Positions 55,975 through 64,000 of a stretch of 64,000 nucleotides of DNA are shown here, piece by piece. Numbering within the stretch: the stretch's first letter is position 1; the number at the start of each line of letters is the position of its first letter. The position numbers and the translations under genes were made by a program. The notes below the pieces were generated by a model. That model searched no databases, had not been told where the DNA came from, and saw nothing but the letters and a program-made list of their open reading frames with translations. The stretch spans positions 45,000,010 through 45,064,009 of the forward strand of contig OX352763.1 of NCBI GenBank assembly GCA_947095585.1, given 5' to 3'. The stretch comes from Nephrocerus scutellatus. Lineage: Eukaryota; Arthropoda; Insecta; Diptera; Pipunculidae.

Positions 55975-56160
55975 TTACATGATCTGATGCCGCTAGATGG
56001 AAAACAATTTATATGGCAGCCCACAGACCCCGCGGTATTGTCACCGGAAATACACATGTGTGCAAAGTTCCAATAAAATCGGGCTTTAGGAAGTGATCAC
56101 AAGGTCTGACCAGCCAGCCAGCCAGCCACGGGCACACATAGTTAATATAGAGAATTTAAA
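55975..56160 (-). repeat. Second H1 end fragment
   Basis: It contains ACCCCGCGGTATTGTCACCG, ACACATGTGTGCAAAGTTCC, AATCGGGCTTTAGGAAGTGA, CCAGCCAGCCAGCCAGCCAC and GTTAATATAGAGAATTTAAA. Only the end module is present, without 120-bp units. With the fragment at 55745 it forms a direct pair 300 bp apart. Confidence 0.7.
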
Positions 56161-56559
56161 AATTCTGGAGAATTTATGAAAATATAAGTTTAAAAAGAAA
56201 TATGAATGGGAAACGCGACAAGGTATCCGACACCCCCAAAGTGTCTGACCTCTTCTAAAATATGGCGGTTCCAGTTTTCTTTAAATACAAAACAGATGTG
56301 CGAAATTTCAGGAAGCATGAGATTTTTAAAAACAATTCGTATGGTGACCCCTTGACTCATGAGTCTGACCACTTCATAAATTTAACGGTTTTCTGCCTAT
56401 TATGGTATAAAACCCTTACGCAAACTTTGAAAGCGATCGGTTGAGGAGTTTGGCAGTCTATAGTCAGCATACATACCCGTATATACATATGTATCCATAC
56501 ATACATACACACATACGTCCTATATGTATGCTCGACACAACGGGCAATATCTTAGTAAG
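56161..56559. other. Unclassified, with (CATA)n microsatellite
   Basis: No gene. Two CATACATA-type runs (56468-56530) precede the R1-type LINE. GTATAAAACCCTTACGCAAA at 56404 resembles 48712 (GTATAAAACCCCTACGCAAA), so an old repeat is shared by the two places. Confidence 0.45.
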
Positions 56560-57700
56560 AATTAGTGGGGGTAGGCTGTAGGAAGCCGTGGTACAATCAG
56601 GAGACCTTGCAGAACATCAAAATGGTTTCCGCAGAGCGTTAAAAAGTTGGCACAAAAAGCGAGAGATGGGAAAAGTGGAAGGGAGAAACAAAAAAGTATT
56701 GCGCTATAGTCGATATCAAGAATGCACTCCATTCATCCAAATGGAGTTGCATATTCAATGAACTACGTCGGAGAGAGGTCCCGTCGTACATTTTGAGGTT
56801 GCAGGCAGATTACTTTAGTTACAGAATTCTGCTATACACAACCGACAATGAGCTGAAGGAATATAGGGTTACAGGAGGAGTTCCGTAGAGGTCTGTGCTA
56901 GACCCTTTATTATGCAATAGAATGTACGACGGTATATTTAGGATCCAAATACCTGAAGAGGCAGAGATTGCCGGTTTTGCAGATGACATGGCTCTCGTCG
57001 TTGTGGAAAAACAAAAGGAGGGGATAACCGCAATACGTAAAGCGAAACTATCATTCAAAAAGCATATGAAGGCTGCCATCAATAAAGCAGAGACTGCATA
57101 TAAAGCACTGTCTCAAATTTTGCAGAACACTGGAGGAGCAAAGCAAACAAGATAAAAGTTATTGGCTAGTATTGTCTCGTCGATCCTTTTATACGGAGCG
57201 CCAATATAGGCTGGCAATGCAATACAATGTGGTTTAGCTACTGGTGAAAGGTGTCGTCTATCCAGCGACTGACTGCACTAAAAGTGATCTGTGGCTTCAG
57301 AACCATCTCGAGCGAAGCAGCGTTTGTAGTTGCGGCTATGTCCCAATCTACTTACTGGACAAGGAGCGCCAGGTGATTGATAGGCGCCGGGGGTATTTAA
57401 CAAAAACCGAAAACCGCAGAACAGCGCGTGCTGAAGCTGTTAGAAACTGGCAAAGAAGATGGGATGCTCAATTATGGGCCGGTAGAGGTCATGGAGAAGT
57501 AGTTGTCTATCTATCCCAATTTTTAACTGGGCATGGGTGCTTCCGCGTATACCTCTTTAAATATAAGCATGAGAGTTTACCCCACTGTACCTTATGTAAG
57601 AGTATACCAGAAGATGTGGAACATATTTTCTTCCATTGTCCGCGTTTTGCAGGAGTAAGCACGCGTTTTGTGTCAGAGCTATGAAATTATTATTTGGGGG
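56560..57700 (+). pseudogene. R1-type LINE remnant (RT and C-terminal zinc knuckle)
   Basis: Near 56560-56650 the frame gives LVRISGGRL and AEHQNGFRRALKS, the RT start. Later blocks include GVPxxSVLDPLLCNRMYDGI (with one stop) and the active-site box GFADDMALVVVEKQK (ADD codons at 56979-56987). After a deletion, frame 57244-57684 holds NRRTARAEAVRNWQRRWDAQ and a CCHC-type C-TLC...H...C finger (CTLCKSIPEDVEHIFFHC). This RT plus C-terminal finger fits the R1 clade. The element is shortened between 57155 and 57240, and the 5' half is missing. Confidence 0.8.
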
Positions 57701-57838
57701 TTGGTTATAGTCAGAGACTCACACATGGCTCACATGGTGTCTTTGTGAAGGTTTCCAACCTCCTCCATAGTAGAAAAACACATATACATACAAACCTACA
57801 TTCATGCATGCATACAGAGTTTCACTTTTATATACATA
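57701..57838. other. LINE 3' region and (CATA)n spacer
   Basis: Probably the 3' untranslated end of the R1-type LINE, followed by ACATATACATACAAACC-type repeats. No coding content. Confidence 0.4.
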
Positions 57839-58049
57839 CTAGCTGAAGTGCCCGGCGTATTTTTTTAATTTGAGCCAAATCGTACCATAAATACAAAATA
57901 AAATTGCAAGGCACGACTAAAGCGCCACCTATCGGGATTAAACTTAAGAGAAACCTCCCTGCAGACTAATTGTCCAAGTTTGGTGTCAATTGGTCCAGCG
58001 GTTCTCGAGTTTTAGACTGACGTACCCGGAACGAACATTTTTATAGATA
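57839..58049 (-). mobile_element. Short Helitron-like element
   Basis: A|CTAGCTGAAGTGCCCGGCG on the left is the reversed CTAG end. Inside, TTGAGCCAAATCGTACCATA and GCGCCACCTATCGGG resemble the element at 38389-39025. GGTTCTCGAGTTTTAGACTG and ATTTTTATAGA|T form the right end (a reversed TC start). It is about 210 bp with no frame. Confidence 0.65.
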
Positions 58050-58146
58050 TACGAGTTGATAGATATGGAATAGATTATTAATGTAGATTAGCACAACTTT
58101 TAATAAAGAATCCAAACAAATAAATACTTAATACATAATTTTTTAG

Positions 58147-58287
58147 AATGGGGCTCTGGATTGATGGGACCGAATTTTATACTGGAAATCGAAGAGACTG
58201 CATCATCATACTCAAAAGTAGATAGCGTTAAACAAATAGTAATGACATCAGAATCTGCAAATCAAAATGCAACAAATCCTTTAACGG
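58147..58287 (+). other. Candidate internal exon E3
   Basis: A 141-bp open stretch lies between the acceptor ATAATTTTTTAG (ending 58146) and the donor GTAAGT (from 58288), a perfect match to the donor consensus. The frame with 46 codons reads WGSGLMGPNFILEIEETASS and so on, ending NPLT plus one base. Entry and exit phases are both one base, so it could be skipped without shifting the frame. It fits after E2 or E1. Like E1 and E2 it ends in a Gly-type GG|GT context and is rich in Ser, Asn and Glu. No family is recognised. Confidence 0.4.
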
Positions 58288-59029
58288 GTAAGTATTAGAA
58301 TTACATCACTTTCGAAAAGTTTAAGGGAATGAAAAGTCTTTTAGATCTCCTCCTCCACCTTCCTCCTTCCCATCACTATTCACCTCATCGACCCAGAAAA
58401 CTACAAAATCAACACCATCGACCTCCCCCGTCACTACTCCATCGGCCACCTCACCGTAGAGGTGTCTTACCATCACTATTCACCTCATCGACCCCGACAA
58501 CTGTATAATCGGCACTAATATCGGTAACCCCCCCAATCAACCAACCACCACCCTATATGTGTAATTACAGGTTGTAAGTGGTGGTCGTCGTAGGGTTCCA
58601 GTTGTTCAAAGTTGTCTCCCAATTGCCGTTGCGCGTGGTTGTGTTCCACACTAGCTCGCGCATGATTGGAAAAAATAACATTAGTTCATAAGAATCGTGT
58701 TGTGTGTTTGCGCAGAAGTAAACAATAATGTGCAATCGAAAACCAACGGTTCGCGGAGTCGCCGCTCGAAAGTGCGAAGTGCAGTGTGTGACTCCATATA
58801 CACCCATCCCATTAGGGCAGTTAAATAAATTGGTAAATTATAGTGAAGAATAGCGAACTCTGAGTGTTTGACTTTTCTCTTGATTTGACTCATATTGTCT
58901 TGAAGGTATAACACTGGCGGCAAAAACGTACGTGTGCTAAGATCGAATTTTTTTTTCTGTGTACGTCCATTTAAATGTCCATCATAGTCCAGCAATTCTA
59001 AGTAGAATGCAGGTATAACTTAATGCCCT
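58288..59029. other. Unclassified DNA with one H2-like stretch
   Basis: 58370-58550 has two H2-type units (CACTATTCACCTCATCGACC, TAATATCGGTAACCCC). 58560-59000 has a minus-strand frame of 104 codons without a recognisable motif. GGTATAAC occurs at 58906 and 59012, flanking about 100 bp, possibly a target repeat. Confidence 0.4.
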
Positions 59030-61290
59030 AATTTTTCTCCCGACGCGGACTCGCGATTTATGTCCGTAGTGATGTTGCTTTTCAACTTCTACCTCAAATC
59101 AGCCAATGTTCCAATCCGGTATTTACTCGTAATTCCACGTTATTTCGCGCAGTTAGACAGTATGGTAATACAGCCAATTGACGCGGAAACTTTGATTCCG
59201 CCGCTGATACGATCGCAAACATCATCCTTATTGGTATGAGTGACTTTATCCCTTTAGGAATAAGTCTGTCAAACCAAAGGGTATACCTCAAGCGTAAAGA
59301 GGCTTCTAGAATTATAGAGATATGCTTTCGGTTTTACAAATTAAACCCTACCGAGGAAAACCGAATAAATTACAAATAAGCCAGAAATTATTGTAATGCC
59401 CATCTTTGGCGAGTCAAATTTGCCTACGACCAATATTGACTATTGACAATATAGACTACAATGTCTAAAAGGTAGTAAAATTTTTTGGTCATTGGTGAAA
59501 GGAATTTAAAAAAAAGCCTCATCGTCGATTCCAACGTTCTGCACCTCAGAGTATTAAACACTATCGGACAGATATTCATTCGTACTCGTGCAGATGTTGG
59601 AGTTTTAAACGATCTCAACACTCACAAATCCGTTGGGCCAGATGGTGTTTCCCCATCAGTTATGAAGTGGTGTTCTTTCAAGCTGGAATTCAGGAATCAG
59701 AAGTTGGATAACACCCTATGTCTAGCCCATACCCAAGAAGGGCGAGCCGTCGTCACTTTTTTCCTACCGACCCATAGCCCTTACATCCATTCTATCCAAG
59801 GTCATAGAAACGCTGATCAATTTTCATCTCATGAAATATCTTGAAACTAACGAAATCCGTAGTGACCGGCAGTACGGATTTCGTGGGCATGGTTCAACAA
59901 GTAATTTGATGATATATCTCACCAACAGTGGAACCGGTCTTTGTATCAATTTGGTGAAAGCAAAGCGATTACATTAGATATTTCCAAGGCATTTGACAGC
60001 TCCTTTGTCAAAAATGCGTGCTTATGAAGTCGATGAAAAAATGCTTCATTGGATTAGAAGCTATCGTTTGGACCACTTAATTTAAGTTGGCTTCAACGGT
60101 TTCAAGTCTAAAATACACAACGTAAATGCTGGCGTTCCCCAGTGCTCTGTTTTGTGCCCGACACTTTCTCATTTTTAAATTCTCTATATTAACTTCGCGT
60201 GCCCGTGTGTTTGTGGGTTTGTGTGTGGTGGAATCTTGCGATCAAATTTTAACCCACTTCCCAAGGCATTTTGCACACATGTGTATTTCCGGTGACAATA
60301 CTTTCCATTAAAATTTGAGGCCCCTCGGACCTCGGCTCCCATACAAATATTTTACAAAATTTTACTCGATTTTCTTCAAATTTTATACACATGTGTATCT
60401 CTGATATACAACAATTTTTGTAAAAATTTTGGAGACCCCGGACGAACCCGGCGTGGGGCTAAAAAATTATCCCGATTTTCTTCAAATTTAATACGCATGT
60501 GTATCTCCGATAAACAACACTTTTAGTAAAAAATTTGGAGACCCCGGGCCCGGGTTCGTGGGGCCCCATAACTTTTTTTAAAAAAATTTACCCGATTTTC
60601 TTCAAATTTAATACACATGTGTACCTCCGATAGACAACACTTTTTGTAAAAAATTTGGAGACCCCGGGCTCGGGTTCGTGGGGCCCCATAACTTTTTTTA
60701 AAAAAATTAACCCGATTTCCTTCAAACTTAATACACATGTGTATCTCCGATAGACAACACTTTTTGTAAAAAAAATTGGGGACCCCGGGCCTATGTTCGT
60801 GGGGCCCCATAACTTTTTTTAAAAAAATTAACCCGATTTTCTTCAAATTTTAACACATACCCATCTCCTATTAGAGAATTTACATGAAAAATTGTATTTT
60901 TATGGGTTGTTTTTTTATTAATAATCTCGGAACGTCCCTGCACTTCTTATGTGGAACTTAAACAATTACTTATGTTAGCCACGTTAAATTCTGACTTAGA
61001 CAGCATAATGAAATGGGGAGAAAACAATCGAGTAAAATTTAATGCTTCCCAAAACCCAATGCTGTGTGCTGTCGTCCAAGCGAACCTTAAATCCGATGCC
61101 ATTATCCATGAATGGCACTTGCATCGAGGACACTGAAAAACTCTCAATTCTCGGTATGGGCGTTAACGACAAGCTTCGTTGGAATCACAACATATTCACC
61201 GTCGCCAAAAATGCTGCCAAATGCATGCTACTAACTACAAGACTTTTATTCGGCCTAAACTTATGTATAATGCAATTTGAGTTGGTGTAA
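59030..61290 (+). pseudogene. LINE copy B, split by H1
   Basis: The left part (59030-60171) is collinear with LINE A: CGACGCGGACTCGCGATTTA, then LNTHKSVGPDGVSPSVMKWC (59605) and the RT core (FRGHGSTSNLM, LDISKAFDS near 59975, NVNAGVPQCSVLCP near 60125). H1 (60172-60924) interrupts. The right part (60925-61290) resumes with YVELKQLLMLATLN and NDKLRWNHNIFTVAKNAAKC. It supplies the RT core missing between fragments A and C. Several frameshifts and stops are present. Confidence 0.82.
60172..60924 (+). repeat. H1 copy with both ends and clear 120-bp units
   Basis: It starts TTTTAAATTCTCTATATTAA, CTTCGCGTGCCCGTGTG, and ends CTATTAGAGAATTTACATGA with ATGGGTTGTTTTTTTATTA. The unit starts CCCGATTTTC lie at 60471, 60591 and 60711, exactly 120 bp apart, then at about 60832. 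The LINE continues on both sides, so this copy defines the element's length (about 750 bp). It is the best reference copy for the family. Confidence 0.85.
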
Positions 61291-61834
61291 TGAAGATTTG
61301 TTCAAAAATGTATAGAGTTCCTCTTTTCTCATCTCTCTCTCTCTCTCTCTCTTCTCCGTCCGTTACCTCCATCACACCATCCCACCACCATCCCACTGTG
61401 GGCGCTCCGATGCTTATGCTTATTTTCACTAAGTGCCTGCCGGAGGGGTCATCCCGGCCTCCCGGCTGCAATTTTGGACGAACGGGTGTTCCTTCTTTTT
61501 AGTTTGTATGGGCTGATTGCCCTTGCGGCGTTGAACGCGTGTAAAATTTGACACTAAAATCACCACCACACCCTTCCCCCTAACCTATTGACCGCACAGA
61601 GGTGTCTTAACATTACTTTTTATCTCAGCGATCCTGAAAAGTATTGGATCGACACTCATATCGACCAGTGATCGACGCCATACTTATAGAGGTGTTTTAC
61701 CATCACTTTGCCTCAGCTACACCGAGAACTATAAAATCGATACTAACATCGGGCGCCACCTCCTTACCTATCGAACCCCCCCCCGTTTGGTAAATGTGAG
61801 TTTTTACAAATAACATGTAAAAAACACAATTTCA
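61291..61834. other. Unclassified DNA with (CT)n and H2-like units
   Basis: A CTCTCTCTCT run lies at 61331-61351. Two H2-like units (CAGCGATCCTGAAAAGTATT, ATCGACACTCATATCGACC) lie at 61620-61770. No gene found. Confidence 0.45.
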
Positions 61835-62205
61835 TTTTTAAATTCTCTATATTCTTCGCGTGCTCGTGCATGGCTGGCTGGCTGGCTGGCTGGCTGGTCA
61901 GATCTTGTGATAAATTTTTAACCCACTTCCCAAAGCCTGATTTTATTGCAATTTTGCACACTTGTATATTTTTGATAGTGATCGGGGGGCTCCCATACAA
62001 ATTTCTTTCCCCGGCATCAGATCATTTCATACTATAATGACTGTGTATTATGTACGTTGTGCGCTATGGGCAGCGCTGCTTGCTTTACGATTGAGGCTGT
62101 GTTGTATTTGTATTTCAGCATTTATAGTGGAATTCAGTATACTTATGGTTATTAGAGAATTTACATGAAAAATTTTAATTTTTATGGGTTGTTTTTTATT
62201 ATACA
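61835..62205 (+). repeat. Short H1 copy (+)
   Basis: It starts TTTTTAAATTCTCTATATTC, TTCGCGTGCTCGTGC, followed by (CTGG)n, and ends ATTAGAGAATTTACATGAAA, ATGGGTTGTTTTTTATTA. Both ends are present but only one degenerate unit remains in the middle, with other sequence at 62010-62140. Confidence 0.8.
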
Positions 62206-62544
62206 TATGTATGAAGATGGTAAATTTAAGCAGTCCATTTCAAAATGCATTTCTTTGCATTCTATTTAATAATTTATTTAAATAAGAGGAGCTTCCATTA
62301 ACTTGATTAAATTGCTAAACATGAAAAGCTTCGAATGGCTTTTCAAAGCTTTGCTTACTCGTCGGTTTTTAATAACCGTTGTGAGTGCTATACAAAATGA
62401 TATGCTTCGTGGTTTAATATTAATTAGCACTCAAGTCATATCCGGATAGCCTCAGGTTATAACCACTGAGCCTGATGATTATGTTTCCTGCTCCAATTTA
62501 AGTTTGTTATTAGTTTCTATGCATATGTGTGGTACAAAATGCAC
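62206..62544. other. Unclassified DNA
   Basis: AT-rich sequence with no recognisable element between H1 and the RTE-like LINE. Confidence 0.4.
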
Positions 62545-64000
62545 AAATTATTCTGGGGGACATGAATGCCAAAATAGGTAGGGAGCAAATATTCAAGCAA
62601 CACATTGGTACCCATAGTATGGTGCTTCGAGTGCGGATTGCATCTTCAGCCGTACAATAATTATATGGAATGAATTGCCCGACTCTGTGTTTCCGCATTT
62701 GTATGATCTGCTGTAATTTAAGACACATGCAAATAGACATTTCATCGTTTCCTCTCCCTAATTTTCTAACGCCCATGCTGTGAAAATCCCTTGTGCGTGT
62801 GCACATAAAAAAATTCAGAAAGACTGTATCCGCGAATCAGATTCAGTGAACACGGCTTCCTTTCGTAACGAAGAGACCAGAAACAACTACAGTAAAGCGA
62901 GAGGACTTGCCCTAAATGCAGTGAGAGCAAGTTCTGGGGCTGAGATGCAGGGCATAGCATTGAAATGCACGCGCCTTAAGATTACTTTAATTAGTACTGC
63001 TACCTTCATCTTAGGGAGTAGTCGTAGAGATTGGAACGACTGGTTCGATGGCGAATGTAAGCTAGTGACTTGACGTAAGAATGTTTCGTACCGAGCAATA
63101 CAACAATCCCATAAAACGCGGGCACGCAAAGAAGAATGTAAATAGATCAGAATATATGTATATGAAAAACCGGCGAAAGTACACCGTCTGGGAAGTCTGG
63201 AAGAATCTCGTCCGTTAACTAGAACAGTACAGAGAGCGAGGACCTCGCCAGACGCGGAAGTTCTACTAATGAGTTCGCTGTATGACGCATTATACACAGC
63301 GTTGCAGATATTACAAATACAAAGAACGTAATCTGATCGCCGATTTCAAAAGCATCTTAGAGCGATGGGACGAGCACTTTCATGAGTTGCTTAATGGCCA
63401 GCTTACTGAGGAATTCACCAATGACCGAAGACTACACTGCCGCCACCAAGCATAGACGAAGTAAGCAGAGCAAGTGCGATAGACCCGCACTAAAACAAGT
63501 AATTCATGAACTAATAATGCAAGTATGGAAGGAAGAAGTGATGCCAGAAGATTAGCAAAGAGGCATCCTGTTTCCCATACAAAGGAAGGGAGATATTACA
63601 ACATGCAGCAACTATCGTGGTATAACTTTGTTGAGTACCGCGTATAAGATTTTCTCTTCTAAAGCTAAAGTCATGGTTGGCCCATACCAGTGTGGCTTTA
63701 TATAGCTGCACGAAATCTGGGGCTGCACATAAATGGAAGTAAAACAAAGTACATGGTGGCCACGTCTGCGAGCAGAAGATCCAATATTGGTCCTTAATCA
63801 ATATAGTGATATAGTGGAGTTGAAGTAGTGCAATCATTTAACTATCTCTGGTCAACTGTAGCAGCCGATAACAGCATGGGATCAGAAATACACACACGGT
63901 TGCTTAAAACCAACAAAGCCTACTTTAGTCTGTCAAGACGCTTCAAATTCAGGAATAGCAAATATCAATTCAACCTCTTAGCCGCGTTCGCAAAGAATGT
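62545..64000 (+). pseudogene. RTE-like LINE, copy 2 (runs off the window)
   Basis: ILGDMNAKIGREQIFKQHIG (62548) is the endonuclease GDMN box. After an inserted LINE fragment the sequence follows copy 1: LIGREE-type blocks with DWNDWFDGECKL (63030), RARKEE, then QVIHELIMQVWKEEVMPED (63495) and NYRGITLLSTAYKI (63610), the RT start. YQCGFI (63690) is followed directly by NLGLHINGSKTKYMVA, so the RT active-site region is missing, as in copy 1. It reaches the thumb region at the window end. Stops and shifts are frequent. Confidence 0.75.
62650..62813 (+). mobile_element. 5'-truncated LINE insertion with TTCAG target duplication
   Basis: 164 bp begin CCGTACAATAATTATATGG and end in an A-rich tail CACATAAAAAAA. 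TTCAG flanks both sides (62645-62649, 62814-62818), and the RTE-like LINE continues across. The insert matches the 3' end of LINE fragment C (CAGCCGTACAACACATGGAA near 16647; TAACGCCCACGCTG near 16783), so it is a heavily truncated copy of the same LINE family. Confidence 0.8.

Noticed and set aside
58681..58995. 104-codon minus-strand frame
   Set aside because: No motif, no splice or promoter support, and it overlaps what looks like repeat-derived DNA.

Overview
The window looks like repeat-dense nuclear DNA of an insect, most likely a fly. The base composition is AT-rich, candidate exons carry spliceosomal splice sites, and the mobile elements are typical of insects: BEL/Pao retrotransposons with an env gene, Jockey-, R1- and RTE-type LINEs, a mariner-type transposon, tRNA-derived SINEs, Helitron-like ends and a 180-bp satellite. 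I see no bacterial genes, no rRNA or tRNA genes and no complete host gene. Fly rather than another insect is an inference from the element mix; I cannot name the species.

Layout. 1-172 is a BEL LTR fragment, followed by unclassified AT-rich DNA with a recurring GGCAAAACGCCTTA motif and a possible short exon (720-817). 1465-3067 is one copy of a duplicated segment, with a small MITE inserted in it (2234-2506). A LINE (3090-4410) is then cut by a 120-bp-periodic repeat called H1 here (4411-5170) and by BEL copy 1 (5172-15683, minus strand). The LINE resumes at 15684-16850. The 5' LTR of BEL copy 1 is itself split by a 1.8-kb solo LTR (13783-15579, TSD GCTT) that contains another H1 copy. A SINE sits inside the resumed LINE. 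18604-26237 is the second copy of the duplicated segment, now holding about 34 units of a 180-bp satellite. After LINE and H1 pieces comes BEL copy 2 (29092-37488, plus strand), the better preserved copy: gag, protease, RT, RNase H, integrase and env can all be followed, with only four lesions.

37.5-64 kb is a mosaic: LINE fragments on both strands, an H1 series, a MITE with TSD CTTAG (40919-41500), two RTE-like LINE copies (45.6-48.0 kb and 62.5-64.0 kb), a 5' Jockey-type LINE (49350-52350), a Helitron-like head-to-tail pair (52500-54320), a mariner-type element lacking part of its catalytic domain (54450-55640), an R1-type LINE remnant (56560-57700) and a LINE copy split by H1 (59030-61290). 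Two more splice-bounded open segments (48430-48485 and 58147-58287) have compatible phases and could be exons of a host gene whose introns are filled with transposons.

Nearly every element is inserted in, cut by or joined to another, so the window reads as a record of successive insertions. The density suggests heterochromatin or a very large intron; that is inference. The strongest observations are the nested insertions with target duplications, the satellite's dimeric and block-duplicated structure with an inverted unit at its edge, the BEL env in frame with pol, and the candidate exons.
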